Positions 1 to 7,863 of a DNA stretch of 64,000 bases are shown here, piece by piece. Every line of letters begins with the position of its first letter. Within the stretch, counting starts at the first letter, position 1. Below the pieces are notes generated by a model, which made no database searches, was not told the origin of the DNA, and saw only the letters and a list, made by a program, of their open reading frames with translations. This stretch comes from Ideonella paludis. Its GTDB lineage: Bacteria > Pseudomonadota > Gammaproteobacteria > Burkholderiales > Burkholderiaceae_C. The translations under genes were made by a program, and so were the position numbers. The stretch covers positions 434,001-498,000 of the forward strand of contig NZ_JAGQDG010000004.1 in NCBI RefSeq assembly GCF_018069865.1, written 5' to 3'.

Positions 1-480
1 ATAGCCGCTGGTCAAGCCGCCCAGGTAGGCGTCGGCCGCGCGCAGCTCGTCCATGGTGGTTTGGCCTTGGGCCGTCAGGGACGCGCGCAGCAGGGCCAAG
101 GCCGCTGTCTTGGCGGTGGCGTCCAGGCTGCTCAGGGGCAGGCCGCTGCGCGCCACCATGCCCACCGGCAGGTTGGACCAGCGCTGCGTGGCATTGCTGG
201 CCGAGAGCGCCACCACCACACTGCTTTGTTGGGTGGTCGAGAGGGTGGCCAAAAAGTTGTTGGCCAAGCAGGTGAGTTGCGCGGCTTGCTCGGTCTGCAC
301 GCTGCAATCGCTGGCCACTGGCGGCGTGGTGGGCGTGGTCGGCGTGGTGGGTGTGGTGCCCGAGGCGTCGGTGCCGCTGCTGGCGTCGCTGCCGCCGCCG
401 CAGGCCACCAACAAGGCCAGGGTGGCGGCGGCCACCGCGCTGAGCAGGGCGGCGCGGCGTGGGATGGATGAATGAAGCAT
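1..480 (-). CDS. DUF3500-type lipoprotein, N-terminal part (runs off the left edge)
   Basis: The first 160 codons of a gene whose 3' end lies outside the window. Residues 1-25 form a lipoprotein signal (arginine-rich n-region, Ala/Leu core, lipobox ending VAC before GGGS). A Thr/Pro low-complexity linker follows, encoded by imperfect repeats of a GGCGTGGTG-like unit. The folded part contains NNFLATLSTTQQSSVV and RWSNLPVGMVARSGL, which resemble DUF3500 (a GC-rich bacterial family of unknown function). ATG at 480 is the only start in front of the signal peptide. Function is unknown; surface or periplasmic location is inferred from the lipobox. Confidence 0.7.
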   Translation of the reverse strand, partial: MLHSSIPRRAALLSAVAAATLALLVACGGGSDASSGTDASGTTPTTPTTPTTPPVASDCSVQTEQAAQLTCLANNFLATLSTTQQSSVVVALSASNATQRWSNLPVGMVARSGLPLSSLDATAKTAALALLRASLTAQGQTTMDELRAADAYLGGLTSGY

Positions 481-572
481 GGGGTTCTCCTTCGGGCTGA
501 TCACAAGCCCTGAATGAGGGCCACAGCCGCCATGCTGGGCCCACCCCGTGAAGCCTTGCTGTCTGAATTACA

Positions 573-1580
573 TCAAGTTGGACACATGCCGCGCGGCAGC
601 GCCATGCGCACCGTCAAGCCCCCACCCTCGCGGGCATGCAGGCTGAGGTGGCCGCCATGGGCCTGGGCCACTTGGTGCGCAATCGCCAGGCCCAAGCCCC
701 AGCCGCCCTGGGCGGCATCGGGCGCCTGCACATAGGGCTGCAGCACCTGGTCAAGCAGCTCGGCAGCCAAGCCTGGCCCACGGTCGGAGACCTCAATCAA
801 GACCTGGTCGCCCTCCTCTCGCAGCCCCAGCTCGCCCCCGCCGCCGTGGCGCACCGCGTTGTCCAAGAGGTTGGACAGCGCCCGCCGCACCGCCAGCGGG
901 CGGGCCATCAGCGGCGGCACCTTGCCGTGGCAGTGCAGCGGTGCGGGCACTTGCTCATACTGCTCGTTCAAGTCGTCCACCACGCTCTCGGCCAGCGCGC
1001 ACAAGTCCAGGCGCTGGGGGGCTTCGGCCTCCACGCCGCGGCTCAGCAGCGTCAGCGATTGCTCTAGCAAGGCCGCCATGTCGCGGGCGTCTTTTTGCAG
1101 CGCGGCCAGCTCGGGCGTGGCGCGCGGCGCCATCCCATCCAGGCGCAGTTGCATGCGGGTGAGCGGGCCGCGCAGGTCGTGGGCAATGCCGGCCAGCAAG
1201 GCTTGGCGCTGGCGCACTTGCTCGGTGATGCGGGTCTGCATGGCATTGAACAGCGTGGTGGCCTGCCGCGCCTCCAGCGGGCCTTCCACGGGCAGCGGCA
1301 TCAGGGCTTGGTCGGCCTGCATCGCAGCGGCCGCCTGCGCCAAGCGCTGAAAGGGCCGGGCCAGCACACGGCTGCCCACCCACACCGCCAGCGCCGCCGC
1401 CAGCACCTGGGCCAGCATGGCCAAGCCCAGCCACTGTGGTGGCGGAGGCGGGCTGCTGGGCTGAGGGCCTAGGCTGATTTGAATGAGCATGAAGGTCAGG
1501 CCGTGGCTCAGCAGCAGCAGGCCCAGCATCAGCATCACCAAGCGGCCAAACACCGTTTGCCAGCGGGTCAAAAAGCTCAT
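573..1580 (-). CDS. Sensor histidine kinase (EnvZ/OmpR-type partner)
   Basis: A 335-residue membrane sensor kinase. TM1 is at about residues 12-36 and TM2 at about 50-72, with a very short proline-rich periplasmic loop (SSPPPPPQ) between them, so it probably senses within or near the membrane. A HAMP-like segment (70-125) leads to the H-box with phospho-acceptor His134 in AGIAHDLRGPLTRMQ. The ATPase domain has the N-box RRALSNLLDNAVRHG, G1 DRGPGL and G2 GWGLGLAIAH. The start overlaps the stop of the response-regulator gene by 4 bp (ATGA), so the two are translationally coupled and cotranscribed. The signal cannot be told from sequence. Confidence 0.93.
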   Translation of the reverse strand: MSFLTRWQTVFGRLVMLMLGLLLLSHGLTFMLIQISLGPQPSSPPPPPQWLGLAMLAQVLAAALAVWVGSRVLARPFQRLAQAAAAMQADQALMPLPVEGPLEARQATTLFNAMQTRITEQVRQRQALLAGIAHDLRGPLTRMQLRLDGMAPRATPELAALQKDARDMAALLEQSLTLLSRGVEAEAPQRLDLCALAESVVDDLNEQYEQVPAPLHCHGKVPPLMARPLAVRRALSNLLDNAVRHGGGGELGLREEGDQVLIEVSDRGPGLAAELLDQVLQPYVQAPDAAQGGWGLGLAIAHQVAQAHGGHLSLHAREGGGLTVRMALPRGMCPT

Positions 1581-2248
1581 GGCGCATCCAGTTGATAACC
1601 CAGGCCGCGCACGGTGCGAACCACCTGCCCGTCCTCGTCTTGCAGCTTGTGGCGCAGCCGGCTGACCAGCAGGTCGATGCTGCGCTCATGGCCCACCGCA
1701 CGCGGCTGGGCTTGGGCCTGCAGGTCGGCGCGGCTCAGCACCTGGCCTTTGTGCTGCAGCAGGCACATCAGCAGCCGAAACTCCGCGCCCGACAGCGGCA
1801 CCACCAGGCCGTCGGCGCGCTGCAGCTCACGCTGGCTCACCTTCAAGGTCCAGCCCGCGAACTGCCAAGCCTCTTGGCGGGCTTCGCCACTCTGGCGCCG
1901 CATCAGCACCTTGACGCGGGCCACCAGCTCGGCCGCATCAAAAGGCTTGACGACATAGTCGTCCGCCCCGCCGTACAGCCCCACCACGCGGTCCAGCGGG
2001 TCGCCCATCGCGGTCAGCATCAAGATGGGCAGGCTGAAGCGCTGGCGCACCGCGCCGCAGAGGGTGAGGCCGTCGTCGCCGGGCAGCATGCGGTCCAGGA
2101 CCAGCACGTCCACATCGCCGCGCGCCAGGCGCTTGAGCAAGCCCTCGCCGCTGAGCTGATGCTCTGCCTCTAAACCATGGCGGGCCAGGGCTGCACACAG
2201 CAGCGCACCGATCTCGGCATCGTCATCGACGATCAAGACCCGAACCAT
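1577..2248 (-). CDS. OmpR/PhoB-family response regulator
   Basis: 223 residues. The receiver domain (1-118) has the acidic pair Asp8/Asp9, phospho-acceptor Asp52 in VLDRMLPG, Thr79 and Lys101 in YVVKPFDAAEL, so all switch residues are present. The C-terminal winged-helix domain (about 125-223) ends with the usual DLLVSRLRHKL and VRTVRGLGYQL. It is the first gene of the two-component pair and begins 5 bp after the stop of the upstream methyltransferase, so it may also be read from that promoter. A DNA-binding transcription factor; targets unknown, although the neighbouring DUF3500 lipoprotein and the rRNA methyltransferase are candidates by position only. Confidence 0.95.
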   Translation of the reverse strand: MVRVLIVDDDAEIGALLCAALARHGLEAEHQLSGEGLLKRLARGDVDVLVLDRMLPGDDGLTLCGAVRQRFSLPILMLTAMGDPLDRVVGLYGGADDYVVKPFDAAELVARVKVLMRRQSGEARQEAWQFAGWTLKVSQRELQRADGLVVPLSGAEFRLLMCLLQHKGQVLSRADLQAQAQPRAVGHERSIDLLVSRLRHKLQDEDGQVVRTVRGLGYQLDAP

Positions 2249-2253
2249 GGCCG

Positions 2254-3435
2254 TCAGCGCTTGAGCAGCACCAAGCCCTTGAGGTACTCGCCCTCAGGGA
2301 AGCAGATCGTGGTGGGGTGGTCGCTGGAGGCTTCCAAGCGCTGCAGCAAATACGCGTCCACCTCGGCGTCCATGCCGGCACCCGCCACGATCTTGTGGAA
2401 GAGCTCCGCGCCAATGCCACCCGAGCAGCTGAAGGTCAGCAACAAGCCGCCCGGTTTGAGCAGCTTCAGGCCCAGGCGGTTGATGTCTTTGTAGGCGCGG
2501 CTGGCACGGTCGGCATGCGCGGCGCTGGGCGCAAACTTGGGCGGGTCCAGGATGATGGCGTCAAAGCTGCGGCCGTCTTTGAGCATCTGGCGCAGCGTGC
2601 CGTTCACATCGGCATCCAAGGCGGTGTGGTGGGCGGGGTCAAAGCCGTTGAGCGTGACATGCGCCGAGGCGCGGGCCAGGGCCGGGGCGGACGAATCCAC
2701 GCTCACCACCTCGGTGGCGCCACCGGCCAGAGCGGCCACGCTGAAGCCGCCGGTGTAGCTGTAGCAGTTGAGCACGCTCTTGCAGCCAAACTGGCGCACC
2801 ATGCGGGCGAACAAGGCGCGGTTCTCGCGCTGGTCCAGGTAGTAGCCGGTCTTGTGGCCCTCTTCCACATCTACGGTCAGTTGGATGCTGTGCTCGCGCA
2901 GGGTGATGGTGGTGTCGCCCCCACCACGCAGCCAACCCTTGGCGGGCTCCAGGCCTTCGAGCTGGCGCACGCCCGAATCACTGCGCTCATAAAGCCGGGT
3001 GCAACCGGTGGCCGCCAGCAGCGCATCGGCCAGCACGTCCTTCCAGCGCTCGGTGCCCGCAGAGAGGAACTGCGCACTGAGGATGTCGTCATAGCGGTCG
3101 ACGATCAGGCCCGGCAGGCCGTCGGCCTCGCCATGGATCAGGCGCACGCCATTGCTCTGAATCGCCAGCCGCTCCCGCATGGCCACGGCCGCTTGCACGC
3201 GGCGCTGGAAGAAGGCGACGTCAATGCGCTCGGCCTCGTCAAAGCTCCAGGCGCGCACCCGGATCTGCGAGCTGGGGCTGAACGACGCCCAGGCCAAAAA
3301 CCGGCCGTCGTGGCTCTCCACCCGCACGGTTTCACCGGCATCGGCCTTGCCCTTTTCCACACTGCCCGCAAACACCCAAGGGTGGCGGCGCAAGAGGGAA
3401 CGCTCTTTTCCTTCACGTAAACGGATCGCTTTCAT
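2254..3435 (-). CDS. rlmI: RlmI-like 23S rRNA (cytosine-C5) methyltransferase
   Basis: 393 residues, the expected size for RlmI (23S rRNA m5C1962 methyltransferase). An N-terminal PUA-type RNA-binding domain (1-75) begins MKAIRLREGKERSLLRRHPW. The Rossmann-fold methyltransferase domain has the SAM motif VLNCYSYTGGFSVAA, DPPKFAPS, and the catalytic cysteine in TFSCSGG. The frame is open another 64 codons upstream, but homologues start at MKAIRL and this ATG (3435) overlaps the stop of the lysR gene by 4 bp, so I chose it. Acts on the large ribosomal subunit in the cytoplasm. The exact target cytosine is inferred from the family. Confidence 0.85.
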   Translation of the reverse strand: MKAIRLREGKERSLLRRHPWVFAGSVEKGKADAGETVRVESHDGRFLAWASFSPSSQIRVRAWSFDEAERIDVAFFQRRVQAAVAMRERLAIQSNGVRLIHGEADGLPGLIVDRYDDILSAQFLSAGTERWKDVLADALLAATGCTRLYERSDSGVRQLEGLEPAKGWLRGGGDTTITLREHSIQLTVDVEEGHKTGYYLDQRENRALFARMVRQFGCKSVLNCYSYTGGFSVAALAGGATEVVSVDSSAPALARASAHVTLNGFDPAHHTALDADVNGTLRQMLKDGRSFDAIILDPPKFAPSAAHADRASRAYKDINRLGLKLLKPGGLLLTFSCSGGIGAELFHKIVAGAGMDAEVDAYLLQRLEASSDHPTTICFPEGEYLKGLVLLKR

Positions 3436-4400
3436 GGGGCGAGATTGTCGCTGCTGTGGCGCGGGCCGCGGCGGCGGCGCTGGGCAGTGGGCTTGAGCGG
3501 CGCATCCCACGGCATCTCGCCCGCGCCAAAGCGGCTGGCGAGATGATCCAGCAAAGCCCGCAGCAGCAGGGGCTGGTGCTGGCGGCTGAGGTAGACGGCA
3601 TGGATGGCCAAGGGCTCGGGCTCCCACTCGGGCAGCAGCCGCTGCAGGCGGCCCTCGGCCAGGTCCTCACCCACAAAGTAAGTGGGCAACAAGGCCACAC
3701 CGGCACCCGCCAGGGCCGCCGCCCGGGTGACCGCGGCTTCGTTGCTTTGCAAGGGGCCGTGGACCGGCACCTTGACGGTCTGCCCCGCGCGGTGCAGCGT
3801 GAACTCGGTGCGGCCCACAAAGGCGTGGGTCAGGCAGCGGTGATGGCGCAGGTCCAAGGGCTCGGCGGGCGCACCGTAACGCTGCAAATAAGCCGGTGCG
3901 GCCACCACCACCGAGCGGCACACGCCCAAGCGCCTTGCCAGCAGGCCTTCATCCAACTGGTTGCCGATGCGCACTGCCAAGTCGATGCGTTCCTCCACCA
4001 GGTTGACGGTGCGCTCCACACTCAGCAGTTCGATCTGGGTCTCGGGGTAGAGGCCCAGAAACTCAGCCACCACCTGGGCCAGAAAGGCTTGGGCGAAGGA
4101 AGTGCTGGCCGTCATGCGCAACTTGCCCTGCGGCGTGCTGCGGCGCTGGCTGGCCTGGGCTTGCAGCTCGTCCATCTCGGCCAGGATCTGCTTGCAGCGC
4201 GGTAGGGCCTCCGCGCCCGCGTCGCTCAAGCTGACCCGGCGGGTCGTGCGGTGCAGCAGGCGCGCGCCCAGGGTCTGCTCCAGGCTCTCTAGGTAGCGCG
4301 AGACCATGGCGCGCGACAGGCCCAGCGCTTCGGCGGCCTGGGTCAGGCTGCCACGCTCGGACACCTCGGTGAAGACTTGCAAGGCGGTGATGCGGTCCAT
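3432..4400 (-). CDS. LysR-family transcriptional regulator
   Basis: 322 residues. An N-terminal winged helix (1-60: ALQVFTEVSERGSLTQAAEALGLSRAMVSRYLESLE) is followed by a LysR substrate-binding domain (90-295). The AMVSRYL recognition helix belongs to the large CrgA-like subgroup. It is transcribed divergently from the metallo-beta-lactamase-fold gene across a 143-bp gap holding a good LysR box, so that gene and perhaps itself are its likely targets. Its 3' end overlaps rlmI by 4 bp, an odd pairing that is probably only transcriptional convenience. The C-terminal tail is Arg-rich and not conserved. The effector is unknown. Confidence 0.93.
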   Translation of the reverse strand: MDRITALQVFTEVSERGSLTQAAEALGLSRAMVSRYLESLEQTLGARLLHRTTRRVSLSDAGAEALPRCKQILAEMDELQAQASQRRSTPQGKLRMTASTSFAQAFLAQVVAEFLGLYPETQIELLSVERTVNLVEERIDLAVRIGNQLDEGLLARRLGVCRSVVVAAPAYLQRYGAPAEPLDLRHHRCLTHAFVGRTEFTLHRAGQTVKVPVHGPLQSNEAAVTRAAALAGAGVALLPTYFVGEDLAEGRLQRLLPEWEPEPLAIHAVYLSRQHQPLLLRALLDHLASRFGAGEMPWDAPLKPTAQRRRRGPRHSSDNLAP

Positions 4401-4439
4401 GTTGAGGTCGCTTTGATGAGATCGCTTGGATTAGTTCAA

Positions 4440-4452
4440 TTTGGTAGACAAA
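4440..4452. promoter_or_regulatory. LysR-type operator (T-N11-A dyad) between divergent genes
   Basis: TTTGGTAGACAAA is a 13-bp T-N11-A element with a perfect TTTG-N5-CAAA dyad. It lies 40 bp upstream of the lysR start (4400) and about 90 bp upstream of the start at 4544, the normal place for a LysR activation/autoregulation site. The surrounding sequence is unusually AT-rich for this genome. Seen in sequence; binding is inferred. Confidence 0.5.
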
Positions 4453-4543
4453 CTATCGCACAAATGGCTGTTTATCTGCAATTCAGTGATCAATACAGTC
4501 CAACCCATCGCAACACCTTGGGTTTTGAAAGGACCGCATCACC

Positions 4544-5404
4544 ATGACCCGCTCTCTCATCGCCACCGCCGCCCTCTTGGCCACCACCCTGGGCGCCAGC
4601 GCTGCGCCGCTGCAAGTCAAGGTCTATAACGCCGACGCCAACAGCTTTAACGTCAACTCCACGCTGGTCACCGGTGAGAAGGACGCCATGGTCATCGACG
4701 CCGGCTTCACCCGTGCGGACGCCTTGCGCATTGCCGCCCAAGTGCTGGACAGCGGCAAGACCCTGAAGACCATCTATGTGAGCCAGGCCGACCCCGACTA
4801 CTACTTTGGCGTGGAGACCTTGAAAGAAGTGTTCCCCAGCGCCGAGGTGGTGACCACGCCGGCCGTACTGAAGGTGATCGAGAAGAAGCTACAAGCCAAG
4901 CTGGGCTTCTGGGGACCCAAGATGGGCGCCAACGCCCCGCGCAAGCCTGTGCTGCCCACCGCGCTGGCCAGCACCACGCTGAACCTGGAAGGCCACACCA
5001 TCGAGATCAAAGGCACCGAAGGCCTGCTGGCGCATCGGCCCTATGCCTGGATTCCCTCAGCCCAAGCCATCGTCGGCAACGTGGGCGTGTTTGGCCAGAT
5101 GCATGTGTGGACCGCCGACACCCAAAGCCCCGCCGAGCGCCAAGCCTGGGTGGCCCAGCTCGACGACATGAACGCGCTCAAGCCCCGCATCGTGGTGCCC
5201 GGCCACATGAAGGCCGGCACGCCGCTAGACGCCAGCACCATCCGCTTCACCCGCGACTACCTGCAAACCTTTGACCAGGCCGCCGCCAGCAGCGCCAACA
5301 GCGCGGAGCTGATCGGACGTATGAAGGCTGCTTACCCCGAAGCGGCGGGTGGCCTCTCATTGGACATCGGGGCCAAGGTGCACACGGGGGAGATGAAGTG
5401 GTGA
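4544..5404 (+). CDS. Secreted metallo-beta-lactamase-fold protein with degenerate metal site
   Basis: 286 residues. A Sec signal peptide (1-20, cleaved after ASA) precedes a metallo-beta-lactamase fold (25-265). The fold is recognisable from NSTLVTGEKDAMVIDAGF, the segment TIYVSQADPDYYFGVE and PRIVVPGHM. The metal-binding motif HxHxDH is replaced by Gln81-x-Asp83-x-Asp85-Tyr86, so three histidines are gone while the aspartate and the downstream PGH histidine remain. This variant (QxDPDYYFG) seems to be a family-wide trait rather than decay, because the rest of the frame is intact. Divergent from the LysR gene. It is probably periplasmic; catalysis, if any, would need unusual metal ligands. 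Substrate unknown. Confidence 0.8.
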   Translation: MTRSLIATAALLATTLGASAAPLQVKVYNADANSFNVNSTLVTGEKDAMVIDAGFTRADALRIAAQVLDSGKTLKTIYVSQADPDYYFGVETLKEVFPSAEVVTTPAVLKVIEKKLQAKLGFWGPKMGANAPRKPVLPTALASTTLNLEGHTIEIKGTEGLLAHRPYAWIPSAQAIVGNVGVFGQMHVWTADTQSPAERQAWVAQLDDMNALKPRIVVPGHMKAGTPLDASTIRFTRDYLQTFDQAAASSANSAELIGRMKAAYPEAAGGLSLDIGAKVHTGEMKW

Positions 5405-5440
5405 GACAGAAGCGGGCTCACCCCGCTTACAGTCAGCCCC

Positions 5441-6037
5441 ATGCACATCGCCATCCTCACGTTCGACGGCTTCAATGAGTTGGACTCGCTCATCGCCCTG
5501 GGCGTGCTCAACCGGGTCAAGACGCCGGGCTGGCGCGTCAGCCTGGCCGGCCCCAGCCCCACAGTCACGTCCATGAACGGCGTGACGCTGCACACCCACT
5601 GCGACCTGGCCGAAGCATGCACTGCAGACGCCGTGCTGGTGGGCAGCGGCATCAAAACCCGCGAGATCGCCGCCGACCCCGCCCTGATGGCGCAACTGCA
5701 CCTGGACCCGACGCGGCAGTTGGTGGGCGCGCAATGCTCCGGCACCCTGATGCTGGCCAAGCTGGGCCTGCTGGGCACCGTGCCAGCCTGCACCGACCTG
5801 ATCACCAAACCCTGGGTGCAAGACGCCGGTATCAAAGTGCTGAACCAAGCCTTCTTTGCCCAAGGTAATGTGGCGACTGCGGGGGGCTGCTTGGCCTCGC
5901 CCTATCTCGCAGCCTGGGTGATCGCCCGGCTGCAAGGCTCGGATGCCGCCCGGGAGGCGCTGCACTATGTGGCACCGGTGGGGGAGAAGGAGAGTTATGT
6001 GGAGCGGGCGATGGGCCAGATCAGTCCGTATCTGTAG
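5441..6037 (+). CDS. DJ-1/PfpI (class I glutamine amidotransferase-like) family protein
   Basis: 198 residues covering a single DJ-1/PfpI domain. It starts MHIAILTFDGFNELDS with the family's early acidic residue, and has the nucleophile-elbow cysteine Cys99 in VGAQCSGTLMLAKLG. A later NVATAGGCLAS segment supports the fold. No signal peptide, so cytoplasmic. It lies 36 bp after the metallo-beta-lactamase-fold gene on the same strand and may share its LysR-controlled transcript. Members include deglycase-like, chaperone-like and regulatory proteins; nothing here lets me choose among them. Confidence 0.8.
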   Translation: MHIAILTFDGFNELDSLIALGVLNRVKTPGWRVSLAGPSPTVTSMNGVTLHTHCDLAEACTADAVLVGSGIKTREIAADPALMAQLHLDPTRQLVGAQCSGTLMLAKLGLLGTVPACTDLITKPWVQDAGIKVLNQAFFAQGNVATAGGCLASPYLAAWVIARLQGSDAAREALHYVAPVGEKESYVERAMGQISPYL

Positions 6038-6150
6038 CGCCCTGCTTTCAAATCCATCAGCTCATCTTCAACGCTAAAAATCTGGCCTTGAACTGAAACC
6101 GCCAACCACGGCTTGACTCCCAGGGAGGTGCTTATAGCAGTTGAATACCG

Positions 6151-6606
6151 CTACTTCGGCTGCCCCAGTTTGTCAGCCCGAAAATAGGTGGTTCCGATGT
6201 CGTACCGGTGACGACAGGTTTTGATGAGGGCATCAATGTCTGCACCTCCTCCGTTCAAGTCTCGCAGGTGAGCGATGAACTGATGGCCCGAAGGATCATC
6301 CACCAAGTAGACCCGGTACGCATGGTGAAGATCAAGGCTGCCAAGGTAGCCAAACCTGATCTTTGTCTGTTTCTCAACTGGTCCCTTGAGCACCCTTGTC
6401 ACCGTAGCCAGGTAGGTGTAGCCGCAAAGGATGTCTCCATGTCGGATCTCAGAGGTGTCAGAGACAAGCACCTCTGCGACGATGTCTGCTCGTGCGGCAG
6501 AGACCTCAGCTGATGGAGGCACGATGCTTCGGGCTGGTGAGTTCGAAAAACAGACGACCATGCACGTCGCAACAAGCAACTTAAGGGTGCGAGAAGCGGT
6601 GGTCAT
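6151..6606 (-). CDS. Small secreted protein of unknown function
   Basis: 151 residues. I do not recognise it. A signal peptide (about 1-26, hydrophobic core LLVATCMVVCF) is followed by a compact domain with ADIVAEVLVSDT, CGYTYLATVTRVLKG and YRVYLVDD. That beta-rich pattern resembles small secreted domains of the kind 'CGxxYxxxVxxVLKG', but the match is too weak to name. Three cysteines lie in the mature part. The start ATG at 6606 is the only one preceding the signal sequence. It lies at one end of an AT-richer patch. Confidence 0.6.
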   Translation of the reverse strand: MTTASRTLKLLVATCMVVCFSNSPARSIVPPSAEVSAARADIVAEVLVSDTSEIRHGDILCGYTYLATVTRVLKGPVEKQTKIRFGYLGSLDLHHAYRVYLVDDPSGHQFIAHLRDLNGGGADIDALIKTCRHRYDIGTTYFRADKLGQPK

Positions 6607-6700
6607 ATGTAGGCTACCTCTTTGATTCAGTTAACTTCGTGCGATCTCCTTGGACACCGACTTCCTTGAAATGCGACGGCTGCCGATGGTCGTCAACCAG

Positions 6701-7324
6701 CTAGCCGTCATGGTGCTTGCGAAGTGCATCAAGCAATTGTTCTCTGTCTTCCGGTAGACCGAGCACCATTGTTTCAACCGTTGGCTTTCGCTGAGGCTCT
6801 TGCTCACGGGGAAGGCGTTTGCCTACGTACTCCGCAGCCTCAGCTAGAGCATTGCGACAGTACGAGCTTGAGATGTGCTCCCAAGCGGAGACAAGGGCCA
6901 GTGTGACAAACGCCGAGAAGTCTCCCTTCGCACCTGGATTCCCGCCAGTCCATAGCACGACGCTACCTTGCTGAAAGTGCAGCAAATCTGAAGGCATACC
7001 GTCGATAACTATGCCCGGCACCGCACCAGGGCGCGTTACCGGAACCATAGAAGAGCGTAGTTGTGCGAAAGTCGCAGCAGGAATAGTGCCTTCAGCGCGA
7101 TCCGTGAGCGATGGCCTCGGTTCAAACTGGCGCCAGATCTGGAATCGGGCGCAAACCACGGAAACCTTGCCTTCGACAAAGGTAAGACACACCTCTGGAT
7201 GAAACGACGGCATCAGCAGCAGACGTATCGCTTCCGGCACATTGCAGCACGCTGGATCTGCCTCGAACGAAGGTAACCCCATGCACTTGCAGATGGCTTC
7301 CGAGGTGTACTTGTCTGTTCGCAT
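6701..7324 (-). CDS. Hypothetical protein in AT-richer patch
   Basis: 207 residues, not recognised. No signal peptide or clear membrane segment. The N-terminal third is cysteine-rich (CKCMGLPSF, DPACCNVPEA), the middle has alternating strands (VCLTFVEGKVSVVCARFQIW), and the C-terminus is Arg/Glu-rich and helical. It starts 18 bp after the stop of the next gene upstream (7343) on the same strand, so the two probably form a small operon. Codon use is less GC-biased than in dadA next door, which suggests recent acquisition. Confidence 0.5.
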   Translation of the reverse strand: MRTDKYTSEAICKCMGLPSFEADPACCNVPEAIRLLLMPSFHPEVCLTFVEGKVSVVCARFQIWRQFEPRPSLTDRAEGTIPAATFAQLRSSMVPVTRPGAVPGIVIDGMPSDLLHFQQGSVVLWTGGNPGAKGDFSAFVTLALVSAWEHISSSYCRNALAEAAEYVGKRLPREQEPQRKPTVETMVLGLPEDREQLLDALRKHHDG

Positions 7325-7342
7325 ATGACGTCAACGTCAGAA

Positions 7343-7786
7343 TTAATCGGCTGGCGCGGCTTTATTGCGCGGCGCCAGGTGTACCTCAGGTTTGGCATCT
7401 TGAGACAGTCCTGCGGCGACGAGAACGCGATGCACATCGGCTGCTACTGCCGTGCGTTCGTGAGCTGCGACTCCGAGTCCTTCAATCTCACCGGCTCGCG
7501 CGGGCAGCGCTCTCAACAGGTTCCGCAGGTCATTCATGAAGTCGCTCGCCTCGGATAGCGAGGCTCCGTACGAAATCGCTGTGCGGGCGATAGCCAGCAA
7601 TGCCAGCGTTGACTCGAGCCGATCGGGTAGCTCTTCAAGCTGAATCTCTTCCATCGTGTAGCACAGCGCCTGTTCGGGACGATAGGCTTGTAGACGAATC
7701 GCCTCAGAGAAGTATGAGCTTGCGCGAGCCAAGCAATGTTCGTAGCTCCGCCGGCAATCCATTGGGTAAATCGGCCGGTAATCCAT
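7343..7786 (-). CDS. Hypothetical helical protein in AT-richer patch
   Basis: 147 residues, not recognised. Predicted mostly alpha-helical, with repeated Leu/Ala/Glu positions (LESTLALLAIARTAISYG, DFMNDLRNLLRALPAR). ATG 7786 was chosen because AGGA lies six bases ahead of it; a GTG at 7807 and an ATG at 7762 are alternatives. The N-terminus is encoded by a short imperfect direct repeat (two copies of AATCCATTG on the plus strand, about 7755-7787), so MDYRPIYPMDCRRSY carries the same local duplication. Probably cotranscribed with the downstream 207-residue gene. Confidence 0.45.
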   Translation of the reverse strand: MDYRPIYPMDCRRSYEHCLARASSYFSEAIRLQAYRPEQALCYTMEEIQLEELPDRLESTLALLAIARTAISYGASLSEASDFMNDLRNLLRALPARAGEIEGLGVAAHERTAVAADVHRVLVAAGLSQDAKPEVHLAPRNKAAPAD

Positions 7787-7863
7787 TGCGCGTCCTGGAT
7801 GCCTCACGGCTTGAAGTTTGGATCATTCTTCCGTCTGGGTACCTCGCCCCCCTCTGACAGCCC

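Noticed and set aside
325-360. Short GGCGTGGTG-like tandem units as a repeat array or CRISPR
   Set aside because: They encode a Thr/Pro linker after a lipoprotein signal; no spacers and too short.
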